In this document: in pieces, positions 18,136 through 28,049 of the stretch
Layout of the letters: the number at the start of each line of letters is the position of its first letter
Position numbering within the stretch: the first letter of the stretch is position 1
NCBI GenBank assembly: GCA_040360365.1
Contig: CP136412.1
Length of the DNA: 64,000 nt
Strand: one strand, 5' to 3'
Origin: Arcanobacterium_A hippocoleae_A
GTDB taxonomy: Bacteria > Actinomycetota > Actinomycetes > Actinomycetales > Actinomycetaceae
Made by a program: the position numbers and the translations under genes
Notes under the pieces: model-generated
Database searches by the model: none
Seen by the model: only the letters and a program-made list of their open reading frames with translations
Told to the model about the DNA's origin: nothing

Positions 18136-18366
18136 ACTGGTAGCGGGAGAAGCGCCTGTGAGTACAGATAAATCATTTTGCTGTTGGCGCGGGATGGTTT
18201 CTAGCGGTGTTTGCCGGGGTTGCGGGGAGCAGCTCAGCATCAATCCGACAATTAGAATCGCCGCGCAGCGGTTTCCGGGGTTACGGGGATTGCCTGCGAG
18301 CGGAGATAAATCATGCTCTTAGAGAGACGCGTTCCCGTCGTGATGTTAGTGCATTAGCCTATAGAC

Positions 18367-20321
18367 ATGCAGTTTTTATTCAAAACAGGTGCGGAGAAGT
18401 TCTTCGCGTTCACGGCAGGTGTGCTTACAAGTGTTGAAAGTAAAGCGAAGATTTTCACCGCAGCCGGAGCAACCGAGGCAGCCGGAGCGGGCGGAGCAGC
18501 CTGGGCAGAGCCAGCAGCAGGTGCAGAGGGTGCAGCTACCGAAGCAGTCGAAACAACTTTTGACCTCCTCCAACTAATCCTTTCAATCGGTTTAGGAGTT
18601 GGCGCCGGCGTGATTGTCGGCTTAGTAATTGTCGCTGTTTGCCGTTTCGCAGGAAAACATCACCCGTATCTAAAACCGTTTTTCGAAGCCTGCGCGCGTC
18701 CGCTTACCGCGCTTTGTCTGGTGCTTGGGGCAACAATAGGTTTCCGAACACTCGAAAGCGTGAAAGACGCGGCTAATCCCGGTTGGTTCGCCACAGTAGA
18801 ACATCTATTTTTGATATTACTTATTGCTGCTGGCACTTGGCTTGTAGTGGGCGCAGTGAATGGAGCCGTCGAGCTAATTCATAACCGAATGCTCGAATCG
18901 TCAGAACGACGGGCAGCGCGGGTGCGTACCCAGACCCAAATTCTGCATCGGGTGATAGTAGTGGTGATTTGGGTGCTCGGTTTTGCGGGAATACTGCTCA
19001 CATTCCCATCGGCACGAGCTGCGGGAGCGTCGCTTCTCGCATCTGCCGGTCTTGTTTCGGTAGTTGCCGGTCTTGCAGCGCAAACAACTTTAGGGAATGT
19101 GTTTGCCGGCCTGCAGCTCGCTTTTTCTGATTCGATTCGCGTCGGCGATATTGTGCATTACAAAGGGAATTACACTACCGTCGAGGAAATTACACTTACT
19201 TACGTGGTGCTTGCAGTCTGGGACGGCCGGCGGATTATCGTGCCTTCTTCGCTGATGACAACCGAGCCGTTTGAAAACTGGACTCGCCGCAAGCCGGATA
19301 TGATCGGTGAAGTTACCTGGGAAGTTGATTGGTCGCTGCCAATCGAAGCAGCACGGAAAGAATTTATGCACCTGCTTAATAATACCGATTTGTGGGATGG
19401 CAAAACGGGGGTGCTTTCAATCAATGATGCAACGGCGAATGCGCTGATATTGCGTGCCGTGGTGTCTGCGGAGGACTCGGCAACGCTCACGGATTTGAAA
19501 TACTATCTGCGTGAAAAAATGGTGCTTTGGATTCAACGTGAGGCGCAGCAGGCGATTCCGCATCAGCGTTACGGAGAATATCCTCCGGTGAATATTGCTG
19601 AAAGTCAGCAGATTACGAACGGGATATTGGAGGAGCGGCTGCAGCGTGAACAGCCGGTTGTTTTTATGCCGAAAGGTTCCCAAGATCGCGGCGGAGTTTT
19701 TTCGGAAAAAGATTCGACGGCAGTTATTACACTCACTGAGCTGAAGAAATTGGGAGTTGTTTCGGAAGATTCCGCCGCCGCGAAAAGCGCCTTGCGGGAT
19801 AACGGGAAAAGCCCGCAGAATCAGGATCAGGATGATACGCAAAAATTTCGCAGGTGCCGGTGCGGTACGGGATAAACGATGACGTGCGGGATGAGGCGCA
19901 TGATACTGCGCAAGAAGATCGGGAAAGAATACCGCAGTTGGATCAGACGATAGTGATGCCGCGGGTTTCTGGAATTTCCCGTGACGGTTTTACTGAAAAT
20001 TCTGCGGAACAATCAGGTGTGAAATCAGAAAATCAAACAAAACAGATTCGCAAAATTACTGATACCGGAGTGCGGGAAGGGCACGAATCTTCATTGTTTA
20101 GCGGATCTCCGGAGGCGGAGGAACGGAAAAAGGAATTTTCTGGTCCCGGTGATGACGTTTATGAAGAACGGAATCGGAAGATTGCGCAGACTAACGCTAG
20201 CGGTGAGATTCATCCGGTGAAAGTTCATGGCGACGGCAGTGCAGCTGAAGTACAGAATCCTGGCAGCGAAGCAAACACGGAACGGAACGAAGTTCAAGAA
20301 TCGAAAGAAACTTTGAAATAA
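18367..20321 (+). CDS. MscS-family mechanosensitive channel with long C-terminal tail, frameshifted
   Basis: The N-terminal 65 residues are Ala/Glu/Gly-rich. They are followed by three or four TM helices and the MscS pore helix region (SLLASAGLVSVVAGLAAQTT, then LGNVFAGLQLAFSDSIRVGD). The cytoplasmic beta domain (VEEITLTYVVLAVWDGRRIIVP) comes next. The frame breaks at AAAAATTT 19841-19848; one added base joins a further 155 residues of highly charged, disordered tail ending at 20321, giving about 650 residues. Channels of this family release solutes on hypo-osmotic shock. Start ATG 18367 has no obvious Shine-Dalgarno. msrB follows after 56 bases. Confidence 0.88.
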
Positions 20322-20338
20322 AACTTGAAAATAAAACA

Positions 20339-20361
20339 TTGATTAGTTCGGAACTAATCAA
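20339..20361. promoter_or_regulatory. 23-bp perfect palindrome upstream of msrB
   Basis: TTGATTAGTTC and GAACTAATCAA are exact reverse complements around a single central G. The palindrome lies between the mscS stop (20321) and the msrB start (20378). The short single-base centre suits a dimeric repressor operator better than an RNA hairpin. The binding protein is unknown. Confidence 0.6.
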
Positions 20362-20377
20362 CTGTCGGAAAGTGAAA

Positions 20378-20848
20378 ATGAGTGGAATGACCGAGAAAAT
20401 GACTGAGAAATTGAACAATGTAAAGAACAGCGTGACAAAAAGCGACGAAGAATGGCGGGAGCAGCTGACGGTTCCCGAATATCGCGTGCTGCGGGAAGCC
20501 GGTACTGAGCGGGCTGGCAGCGGGATACTTCTTGGCGAGAACCGTCCGGGAACCTATTTTTGTAAGGCTTGCGGAGCAAAACTCTTCCGTTCTGAAAAGA
20601 AGTTTGAATCTTTTTGCGGCTGGCCGTCGTTCTTTGATCCGGATGAGAATGATGCTGTCCGTTATTTGAAAGATTACTTGCTCGGATATGAACGCATCGA
20701 GGTGCGGTGTGCAGCTTGCAATTCTCATCTTGGGCATGTTTTTGACGATGCGCCGCAGACTCCCACCGGAAAACGGTACTGTATGAATTCGGTGTGTCTC
20801 ACCTTTCATCCCGATGGCGAACCGGAAAGCGCTCGAGTGCGAGGCTAA
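20378..20848 (+). CDS. msrB: Peptide-methionine (R)-S-oxide reductase
   Basis: Repairs methionine-R-sulfoxide in oxidised proteins. About 156 residues, with structural zinc pairs CKAC and CAAC, the FCGWPSF segment, and the active-site Cys in the late GKRYCMNS motif. ATG 20378 was preferred over an upstream in-frame ATG because GGAAAG precedes it and the longer version would start inside the palindrome. The frame is intact. It shares a strand with mscS and may be co-transcribed or driven from the palindrome region. Confidence 0.94.
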   Translation: MSGMTEKMTEKLNNVKNSVTKSDEEWREQLTVPEYRVLREAGTERAGSGILLGENRPGTYFCKACGAKLFRSEKKFESFCGWPSFFDPDENDAVRYLKDYLLGYERIEVRCAACNSHLGHVFDDAPQTPTGKRYCMNSVCLTFHPDGEPESARVRG

Positions 20849-21162
20849 TACGAGATCTGCGCAAGCAGCCGCTGGGTGTGAAAATTTGGCCGCAGGACTG
20901 GCCTATCCGGCAGATAAGCCGCGGACGCAAATTGGTTTCCTGTACAGATATGGAGCGGAACTAGTTTCGAGCAATGCTGTGCATTTGCCGATTTCCGACC
21001 GCCGTTTATCACTCGCAGAGGTCGCGTTAAATTAATTAATGCACTGCCGGAAATCTGTTTCATCCCGCACGGGCGTTCATTTCTTGCGCACCGGAATTTT
21101 CCGGATATGCAATTTTCGCTGCGGCGATTGCCCTCGCTGCAGCGAAAATAAATATTCCGGCG
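20849..21162. other. Intergenic between convergent msrB and HAD genes
   Basis: About 310 bases. It contains the hairpin ATTTTCGCTGC / GCAGCGAAAAT (21112-21122 with 21139-21149) immediately before the HAD gene end. Otherwise no gene was recognised. Confidence 0.5.
21112..21149. terminator. Bidirectional terminator between msrB and the HAD gene
   Basis: An 11-bp perfect stem with A/T ends at both sides (21112-21122 with 21139-21149), placed between convergent genes. Confidence 0.75.
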
Positions 21163-22022
21163 TCAGCGCTGTGCAAGAATCGCGTGAATTAAATCTGCCA
21201 CTGGATTTTCAGTATTTGGCAGCAGATATTTTGCTTTCGCAAGCAGGTCGGGAGTGGCGCCGGGAGCGGCCACGGAAATCCCCATTGTGTCCAGCCAGGA
21301 AACGTCGTTTCCGGAATCTCCTGCGCCAAGACCGGTGTGTGAATCCAGCCCGAGGGCCTGCTGCGCTAGTGTGATGCCGTCGAGCTTGGAGATATTCGGC
21401 GGTGTGAGATCAAGGAACTCCGGGCCGCCGCGCACCGCACTTGGGAAATAATTCATAATTTCCGGTTCAATCTCTGCAATCCGATTCGGGGCTGCGGCGA
21501 AAGTAATTTTTGTCAGATTTTTCCATGGAATCTCATCGATTTTCACATGCCGAAAATCTCGTTTCCCATTTGAATTTTCGATTGCCACTTGTGAAACATG
21601 CGGAATAAACGGTTCGTGCGCATCAACCATTACTTCGTCGACAGTTTCGATGAAAAAAGTTACGTTAAGTTTTCGGGCTGCGGAAATAGCGCGGCGTGAG
21701 ACTTCTTCCGGAAGCAGTTTTACATCGACGAGCCGGCTGTTCACTCCATCCCAGACTACGGAACCGGTAGAGGCGACAATCCACCCTTTCACACCGGCAT
21801 CTTCGAGAATATATTTGCTCCATTCGAGTGCGCGTCCGGTAGCGATGATAATCGGGATTCCGGCTGCAGCAAGTTTCCGTAAGGCGGCATTGGTTGTTTC
21901 GGTGATTATGTTCTGCGTATTTGTGAGAGTGCCGTCGACATCAAAAACAAAGTGTGTCGGCTGTGCGGCATCCCAGGGAGACGGTTGAAATCAAGCAAAG
22001 TCGGTTCGTTTTTCATCATCAT
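21163..22022 (-). CDS. HAD-superfamily phosphatase, Cof type, frameshifted
   Basis: A sugar-phosphate or nucleotide phosphatase of the Cof/type-IIB HAD class, about 285 residues. The catalytic motif HFVFDVDGTLT lies just after the break; motif II is IIIATGRA, and the motif III/IV region is GAGDSGNDVSWLDTMGISVAAPG. The frame is lost at the CCC run 21972-21974 (GGG on the coding strand). One added base fuses the start MKNEPTLLDFNRLPWDA to the catalytic segment; without it the main frame has no start codon upstream of its catalytic Asp. Three ATGs lie in tandem at 22016-22022. The substrate is unknown. Confidence 0.85.
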
Positions 22023-22430
22023 TAATTTTAGGTGAAATTTGTGCCGGAGCGCTGAATCAGTAGCTAGATTCCACTGCCGGCGATAGAATGGGGAAAATCA
22101 CATATTTTTTCTGAAGTGAAGTATTTAAGTGAAGCATTTAAGTGAATTATTTAAATGAATCGTAAGCGGATAATTTATCTGTGAGCTGCGAACGTGCAGG
22201 AATAAAACATGGGAGGGCAAAAGTATCCGCAGAATCAAAAGTAAAAGTACAAGTACAAGCGCAAGGCAGAAAGCACTAAATGTTTTCGGGAACAAAGAAG
22301 CAAACCGGGAAATAAAAACAAAGAAGCAAACCGGGAAATAAACTGGAAAACAAACAGAAATAAACCAGAAAATAAACCGCAATTTACCAGGACTGAAAAC
22401 AAAATTCACAAAGAAATGGAGGAAGCGAAC
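22023..22430. other. Divergent intergenic region
   Basis: About 400 A-rich bases between the HAD gene and the next + strand gene. A GAAGTATTTAAGTGAAGCATTTAAGTGAA-like series of 14-bp imperfect repeats sits near 22115-22160, and a separate direct repeat lies at 22292-22342. Promoters for both genes are expected, but none was pinned down. Confidence 0.5.
22292..22342. repeat. 26-bp tandem duplication
   Basis: A 25-base segment starting ACAAAGAAGCAAACCGGG at 22292 is repeated exactly from 22318. It is A-rich and lies upstream of the gene at 22431. Confidence 0.85.
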
Positions 22431-23051
22431 ATGAGCGGCATTCAACCCCGCAGACCGGCACAGCTAAAACCGGAGCAGATGGAGCTGATTCAAGGAGAGG
22501 CGGACACTGCATTCAGCTCAGAACTAGCACACACCTGCGCGCAGGTAATTATCCCGCTGCCGACGGCGCATGCGCTTGATACGGAAACAATTGCGCGCGT
22601 AAAAGCTTTAATTCAAACTGAAGGCGTCGATTTGCTGGCTGAAGCATGGGTGACATCTCCTGAAGATTCACTGCCGGGAATTCTCTGGCGCGGGTATTTG
22701 CTCCGCGAATGGATTCGGCGTTTTCCGGATGAAGCTATTGGGCGTTATACGGCAAGCCGAAAGTATTTCGCGGTGCAGGAACCGGAAAAGCTTGATCTGG
22801 TTCGCGAACCGCAGGATTTGCAGGCAGTATGGGATGAAGTCTTTGCCGGGGATTACCGCGGAGATTTTGCGCAAGTGCTTCGAGATTCTGCCCGTTTTTG
22901 CGATTTTCTCGGATCCGTGATTCCGGGTTGGGTTGCGGATGAGACGCATCCGCTTGCCACTGCAGTCACTCTTCGCGAAACTGCACTGCTGCGAGTCGCG
23001 TCCGAATTCCTCCATGCAGGCGAGCTGCTTCGCGGCGGTAAACTCAGCTAG
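22431..23051 (+). CDS. Conserved hypothetical protein upstream of ppk
   Basis: A soluble, mostly helical protein of 206 residues, not recognised. Features are a Pro/Arg-rich start, the segment SSELAHTCAQVIIPLPTAHA, and a Trp/Arg-rich WVTSPEDSLPGILWRGYLLR. No TM helix or signal peptide was seen. ATG 22431 follows GGAGG with good spacing. Codon pattern and length support a real gene. It ends 65 bases before ppk, so it probably shares its transcript. Confidence 0.75.
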   Translation: MSGIQPRRPAQLKPEQMELIQGEADTAFSSELAHTCAQVIIPLPTAHALDTETIARVKALIQTEGVDLLAEAWVTSPEDSLPGILWRGYLLREWIRRFPDEAIGRYTASRKYFAVQEPEKLDLVREPQDLQAVWDEVFAGDYRGDFAQVLRDSARFCDFLGSVIPGWVADETHPLATAVTLRETALLRVASEFLHAGELLRGGKLS

Positions 23052-23116
23052 TTTACCTAGTGTTTACCAATATTCTCAGATAGAAAAATCCGTGAAAATA
23101 CTAGGATTAATCTGCC

Positions 23117-25804
23117 ATGATTAAGGTTATGAGCGACGAGCAACTAAATCTTGAAAATAACCCGGCTGAATCGGATGACGACGGTACAGTACCGGGCACG
23201 CCGGATACCCTAGACCGCATCGGCATCGATATTAATGCCGAAGGCGGCGCGAAAGCGGAAAAGCGCGTTGATGCTGAAGTTAATTACGCCCCGAAAAAGA
23301 AACGTAATCTTAGTGAACGCGCCGATTTAGAGCTCGCGAAAGTGCGTCTTGGCTCAGCTGTTTCTCCGCGTTCTTTAATGGAAATGGCGAAAGCGGCAGC
23401 TGCGAAAAACGATTCGAACGCTGAGGGCAGCAGCAAGAAAAATACCGGTGAAACACCGCTTCCGGAAGGGCGTTTCGCTGATCGGGAACTTTCTTGGCTC
23501 GCTTTTAACGAACGTGTGCTGGAACAAGCAGAAGATCAAGATTTGCCGTTGCTTGAACGCGCTTGGTTCCTCGCTATTTTTGCTTCAAATCTTGACGAGT
23601 TTTATATGGTTCGCGTCGCTGGTTTAAAGGCGCGAATCGAAGCCGGTGTGGCAATGACGAAAGCTTCCGGTCTTGCACCGCGGCAAGTACTTGCAGGGAT
23701 TAACGAGCGGACACACGAACTGATGGAACGTCATGCTCGGATTTTTGCCGACGATATCCAGCCGAAACTCGCCGCAGAAGGAATCCAGATCCGCCATTGG
23801 AACGAATTGGATGAATCAGCAAAAGAACGGTTAAAGAAGTTTTATCAGAAGCAGATTTTTCCTGTTTTGACCCCGCTTGCTGTTGATCCGGCGCATCCGT
23901 TCCCGTACATTTCCGGGCTTTCGCTAAATCTTGCCGTAATATTGCAAAATCCGAAGACCGGAAAAGAGCTTTTTGCACGGGTGAAAGTGCCGTCGTTACT
24001 TCCGCGTTTTATCTCAGTCGATTCTGAAGGCCGCCCGTACCGTCCGGAGGAAGTACCGCTTGACGCGGAGGGGCGCACAGTATTTGTCCCGCTTGAAGAA
24101 GTTATCGGAGCGCATCTTTCCGTGCTGTTCCCGGGGATGAAAGTATTAGACTATTCAACATTCCGTGTCACGCGAAATGAAGATTTGGAAGTTGAAGAAG
24201 ACGACGCTGAAAATCTTTTGAAAGCGCTTGAGAAAGAACTGAAGAAACGGAAATTTGGTCCGGCTGTGCGTCTTGAAGTAGCCCAGTCGATGAGCAAACA
24301 TGTGCTTGCGCTGCTGATGAAAGAGCTGCAGGTGCGCGAGGCTGACGTGCTGCGCTTGCCGGAACCGCTTGATTTAACGGGTTTGAACGAAATTCATGAT
24401 CTTGACCGCACCCATTTAAAGTATGAAAAGTTTGTACCGGTTACTCCGCGCGGTTTTGCCGAATATGAGTCGGCGAGCCCGCAAGATGTTTTTGAGTCGA
24501 TTGCAAGTCACGATATTTTAGTGCAGCACCCGTACGATTCGTTCTCGACATCGGTACAGCAGTTCATTCAGCAAGCCGCGAAAGATCCAAAAGTGCTTGC
24601 AATTAAACAGACGCTTTACCGCACCTCAGGCGACTCACCAATTGTGGATGCACTGATTAAAGCAGCTAATGCGGGGAAACAGGTACTTGCCGTCGTTGAA
24701 ATTAAAGCCCGCTTTGACGAGCAAAACAATATTGAATGGGCGCGCAAACTTGAGAAAGCCGGCGTACATGTGGTGTACGGTATCGTCGGGTTAAAAACAC
24801 ACTGCAAGCTCTGTTTAGTAGTGCGGCAAGAAGGCGAAGGACTGCGGCGCTACTGCCATGTGGGTACTGGGAACTATAACCCGAAAACGGCCCGCGGTTA
24901 TGAAGATATTGGTTACTTCACCGCCGATCGGGAAGTCGGGCAAGATTTGACCCGCCTGTTCAACCAGCTTTCCGGGTACTCGCCGAAAGTAAACTTCCAT
25001 CGCTTGCTTGTGGCACCGGTCGGTGTGCGCGATGGAATTCTCAAATGTATTGCGCAGGAGACGAAAAACAAGCTTGCCGGGAAAGAAGCGTGGATTCGCC
25101 TGAAAGCCAATGCGGTGGTCGATGAACGGATTATCGACGCGCTCTATCGGGCTTCGCAGGCAGGGGTGCCGGTAGAAATTCAGGTGCGCGGTATTTGCTG
25201 TTTACGCGCAGGTATTCCTGGGCTTTCCGAAAATATTAAGGTGCGTTCGGTACTTGGCAGATTCTTGGAGCACTCCCGTGTGTATGCGTTCCATAACGAC
25301 GGCGATCCGCAAGTATTTATCGGTTCTGCCGATTTAATGCACCGCAATCTTGATCGGCGTATTGAAGCGTTAATTTCGATTCACAATCCGGAGATGAAAG
25401 CGTTCCTGATTGATCTTGTTGCTGTTGCCTGTGCTGATACTACTGCGTCTTGGCATCTGCAGCCGGATGGTTGGGTGCGTGTGGCGTATGATGTGCAAGG
25501 GAAACCGCTTGTGCATGTGCAGGATCTTTTAATGCGGCGTGCCCGCGCGAGCCTTTCCAGCGGGCGGAAAAAGAACCGTTTTCCGACGGTTCCGCGTGTG
25601 ATGAAGTTTCAACCGGTAGTAAGTGAAGGCAGTGCCAAGTGGCAGGAAAACGAATTGCAGATGTTGGAATCTGGGCAGCAGGTGCAATCATCTGGCGTGA
25701 GCAGCCAAAAGGAGCTGGCAAAGGCGCTGGAAAAGGACGGATTGAAGTCTTGGTTGTCCACCGTCCGCACCAGCGTGACTGGTCTTTTCCGAAAGGGAAG
25801 CTAA
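23117..25804 (+). CDS. ppk: Polyphosphate kinase 1, likely frameshifted near its 3' end
   Basis: Polymerises ATP gamma-phosphate into polyphosphate. After a variable, charged N-terminal extension of about 115 residues the PPK N domain starts at DRELSWLAFNERVLEQAEDQ. The phospholipase-D-like catalytic half carries HVGTGNYNPKT, whose His near residue 577 is the expected phosphorylated one, and VFIGSADLMHRNLDRR. As read, the frame overlaps the Nudix gene by 166 bases with an implausible tail. One base added to the TTT at 25607-25609 would end the protein at about 25628, eleven bases before the Nudix start. That repair is my preferred reading. Confidence 0.93.
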   Translation: MIKVMSDEQLNLENNPAESDDDGTVPGTPDTLDRIGIDINAEGGAKAEKRVDAEVNYAPKKKRNLSERADLELAKVRLGSAVSPRSLMEMAKAAAAKNDSNAEGSSKKNTGETPLPEGRFADRELSWLAFNERVLEQAEDQDLPLLERAWFLAIFASNLDEFYMVRVAGLKARIEAGVAMTKASGLAPRQVLAGINERTHELMERHARIFADDIQPKLAAEGIQIRHWNELDESAKERLKKFYQKQIFPVLTPLAVDPAHPFPYISGLSLNLAVILQNPKTGKELFARVKVPSLLPRFISVDSEGRPYRPEEVPLDAEGRTVFVPLEEVIGAHLSVLFPGMKVLDYSTFRVTRNEDLEVEEDDAENLLKALEKELKKRKFGPAVRLEVAQSMSKHVLALLMKELQVREADVLRLPEPLDLTGLNEIHDLDRTHLKYEKFVPVTPRGFAEYESASPQDVFESIASHDILVQHPYDSFSTSVQQFIQQAAKDPKVLAIKQTLYRTSGDSPIVDALIKAANAGKQVLAVVEIKARFDEQNNIEWARKLEKAGVHVVYGIVGLKTHCKLCLVVRQEGEGLRRYCHVGTGNYNPKTARGYEDIGYFTADREVGQDLTRLFNQLSGYSPKVNFHRLLVAPVGVRDGILKCIAQETKNKLAGKEAWIRLKANAVVDERIIDALYRASQAGVPVEIQVRGICCLRAGIPGLSENIKVRSVLGRFLEHSRVYAFHNDGDPQVFIGSADLMHRNLDRRIEALISIHNPEMKAFLIDLVAVACADTTASWHLQPDGWVRVAYDVQGKPLVHVQDLLMRRARASLSSGRKKNRFPTVPRVMKFQPVVSEGSAKWQENELQMLESGQQVQSSGVSSQKELAKALEKDGLKSWLSTVRTSVTGLFRKGS

Positions 25805-26660
25805 AGCCGCATGAGACAATGCGTGCCTGTGCGCTGCGGGAAATCCGTGAGGAGGCGCGCGTCGATATTGTGCTTGGGATTTCCCTCGGCTGGCAGGTTT
25901 ATGAAACGGCTGCGGGGAAAAGAAAGCAGTGCATTTCTGGGCGGCGCAGGTAGTTGATTCGCGGTCCGCGATTTTGCGTGCACGGAGGAAAACGAAGTCG
26001 GCACCGAAGCATGAAATTGATCGGATTGAATGGTTTTCAGCAGCGAAAGCACTCCGGCTGCTCACTCATGAACGCGATGTGCAAATGCTGCAGAAACTTG
26101 TGCAGTATTATGAGCAGCGGCAGCTTGATACACGTACGCTGATTGTGGTGCGTCATGCGAAAGCGATTAAACGCAGTTCCTGGAAAGGCGGAAAAGGTGC
26201 AGAGCATACCCGGCCGCTGAGTGCTTCCGGCAAACTGCGGGCGCAGGAATTGGTTGGTGAACTTTCCGCATATGGGATTAGTTCGCTTCGGACTTCGCCG
26301 TGGCGGCGCTGTGTGAGCACATTTCAGCCGTACGCAGAGATTACTGGCGTGAATTTACGGCGGAAGAATGGAATGACCGAGCGTTCATACGCAAATGACA
26401 CAAAGTGGGTTTCAAAGTATTTCATGCAGATGGTGGCGGATTTGCAAAAGAATCGTGCAGTATGTGTGCATCGTCCGACGCTGCCGGGATTTTTGGTGCA
26501 AATTAAAGAGTTTTCCACGGCAGAGCAGTTTGCGAAGATTCGGCGGAATGATCCGTGGCTTGAACCAGGAGAAATGCTTGTGCTGCATCTTACAAAACGT
26601 GCGGATGTAAAGCGGAGAATTGTGCAAATTGAACGTGTGAGCAGTGATCTTACGAGTTAA
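25639..26660 (+). CDS. MutT1-like Nudix hydrolase fused to histidine phosphatase, frameshifted
   Basis: The N-terminal Nudix domain contains a Nudix box from GKLKPHETMRACALREIREE. The C-terminal domain starts LIVVRHAKAIKRSSWKGG, the RHG/SixA phosphatase signature, with a second His in CVHRPTLPG. This bidomain layout matches mycobacterial MutT1, which clears 8-oxo-dGTP. Start GTG 25639 directly follows the presumed ppk end. The frame breaks at the AAAA run 25918-25921; one added A gives GKKKAVHFWAAQVVD. It is the second gene of a ppk-mutT unit. The substrate is inferred from family. Confidence 0.88.
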
Positions 26661-26711
26661 CAGCGGAATTTTTCACAGCGTTCGAGACCCTTATTTGCGC
26701 GAAAAAGCGAA

Positions 26712-26755
26712 GTTAACAAACTGTTAACCTGCCGTGCGTTTGAAAGTTAATTTTA
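26712..26755 (+). promoter_or_regulatory. Candidate PHO box upstream of pstS
   Basis: Successive 11-base blocks GTTAACAAACT, GTTAACCTGCC, GTGCGTTTGAA and AGTTAATTTTA look like degenerate direct repeats of the kind bound by PhoP response regulators in actinobacteria. The first two blocks share GTTAAC. It lies about 50-90 bases before the pstS start, where phosphate-starvation control is expected. Confidence 0.5.
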
Positions 26756-26775
26756 GCGGTTACCGTAAGTGACAG

Positions 26776-26794
26776 TTGGAGGAAAATCCTCCAA
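26776..26794 (+). promoter_or_regulatory. Tight hairpin in the pstS leader
   Basis: TTGGAGGA pairs perfectly with TCCTCCAA around an AAA loop, ending 10 bases before ATG 26805. The left arm is a consensus Shine-Dalgarno locked in the stem. It may be an mRNA stabiliser, or a decoy or translation control element. Its function is inferred. Confidence 0.5.
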
Positions 26795-26804
26795 GGAAGC
26801 AGGA

Positions 26805-27947
26805 ATGAAATCCTGTTCGAGACTCAAAGGAAACCGAATCTTGAAAATTACACGCGGTACTCAGATTCTCGCAGCGGCAAGTGTACTCACTTTTGGTCTC
26901 GCTGCATGCGGCAACTCTACAGACAACAAGAATGCGGACGCTCCAGCTAAGGATAATGAAAAAGCTTCAGCGCTGTCCGGCACAATCAATGGTTCCGGTG
27001 CAACCTCGCAGCAGAAAGCACAGCAGGCATGGCGTGATAACTTTACGATGGCAAACCCGGATGTTGTAATCAATTACGACGGCACTGGTTCGGGTACTGG
27101 CCGTGAACAGTTCATCTCCGGTAAAGTCGCGTTTGCCGGCACTGATTCACTGCTTAAGGCAGAAGAAGTGAAAGCAGCTACTGAACGCTGCAGCAGCGAA
27201 CCGCTTGAACTTCCGCTCTATATTTCCCCGATTGCTGTGGCTTTCAACTTGCCGGGCATTGAGCACCTCAATATGAGCGGCGAAGTTATCGCAAAGATTT
27301 TCGACGGCAAGATTAAAAAGTGGAACGATGCAGCTATTGCAGATTTGAACAAGGATGCAAAGCTTCCGGATCTCCCAATCATTCCGGTGAACCGTGCAGA
27401 TGACTCCGGTACTTCCAAGAATTTCCAGCAGTATCTTGCGGCAGCTTCAAACGGTAACTGGAGCTATGAGCCGGACGATGTGTGGCCGGTAAAGGGAACA
27501 CAATCCGCTGAAGGTACTTCCGGCGTTGTTTCGCTCGTAAAGGGCACTGAAGGTGCAGTAACCTATGCCGATGCTTCCCAAATTGACGGTCTTGGTTCCG
27601 CAGCAGTGGAAGTTGCCGGCGAATTCCTTCCGTATTCTCCGGAAGCGGCGGCAGCCGTCGTTGACGGATCTGAACCGGCGAAAGACGCAACAGATCGGCT
27701 TCTCGCTTACGATTTGAAGCGTGACGGTTCAATTAAGGGTGCATATCCGATTGTGATGGTTTCGTACCTTGTTGCTTGCAGCGAATATAAGGATGCAAAC
27801 GACGGGAAGCTTGTGAAAGCATATTTCAACTACATCGCTTCAAAGGAAGGCCAGGAAGTAGCTACGAAGGCTAAGGGCGGTAACGCTCCAATTTCTGACG
27901 CACTTCGCGCTAAGGTTACGGCAGCATTAGATCAGATTAAGGGCTAA
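26805..27947 (+). CDS. pstS: Phosphate ABC transporter, substrate-binding lipoprotein
   Basis: High-affinity phosphate capture outside the membrane. The lipobox LAAC lies at residues 32-35. Binding-site segments are NGSGATSQQ near the mature N terminus, DGTGSGTGREQF, and DDSGTSKNFQQYL, all typical of PstS. The ATG at 26805 has AAGGAAGCAGG upstream. A TTG twelve codons later (26841) follows AAAGGA and would give a tidier lipoprotein signal (MKITRGTQILAAASVL), so the true start may be 26841. The frame is intact. First gene of pstSCAB, with a hairpin after its stop. Confidence 0.95.
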   Translation: MKSCSRLKGNRILKITRGTQILAAASVLTFGLAACGNSTDNKNADAPAKDNEKASALSGTINGSGATSQQKAQQAWRDNFTMANPDVVINYDGTGSGTGREQFISGKVAFAGTDSLLKAEEVKAATERCSSEPLELPLYISPIAVAFNLPGIEHLNMSGEVIAKIFDGKIKKWNDAAIADLNKDAKLPDLPIIPVNRADDSGTSKNFQQYLAAASNGNWSYEPDDVWPVKGTQSAEGTSGVVSLVKGTEGAVTYADASQIDGLGSAAVEVAGEFLPYSPEAAAAVVDGSEPAKDATDRLLAYDLKRDGSIKGAYPIVMVSYLVACSEYKDANDGKLVKAYFNYIASKEGQEVATKAKGGNAPISDALRAKVTAALDQIKG

Positions 27948-27986
27948 TATCAGCCGCACCACACTTTAAGTTTTAATCAATAGTTT

Positions 27987-28022
27987 TGAGCGTGGGCAAG
28001 CCATTCGGTATGCTCACGCTCA
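27987..28022 (+). terminator. Intercistronic hairpin between pstS and pstC
   Basis: TGAGCGTGGGCA (27987-27998) pairs with TGCTCACGCTCA (28011-28022), 12 bp with one G-U. No T tract follows. Such hairpins usually stabilise or attenuate so that the binding protein is made in excess over the channel subunits. Confidence 0.7.
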
Positions 28023-28049
28023 AAGCGCGAAAAGGATGGAGCCAGCGTA

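Noticed and set aside
17909..18322. Hydrophobic ORF in the region before mscS
   Set aside because: It is built from short tandem repeats, gives low-complexity Ile/Leu/Val sequence, and has no ribosome-binding site.
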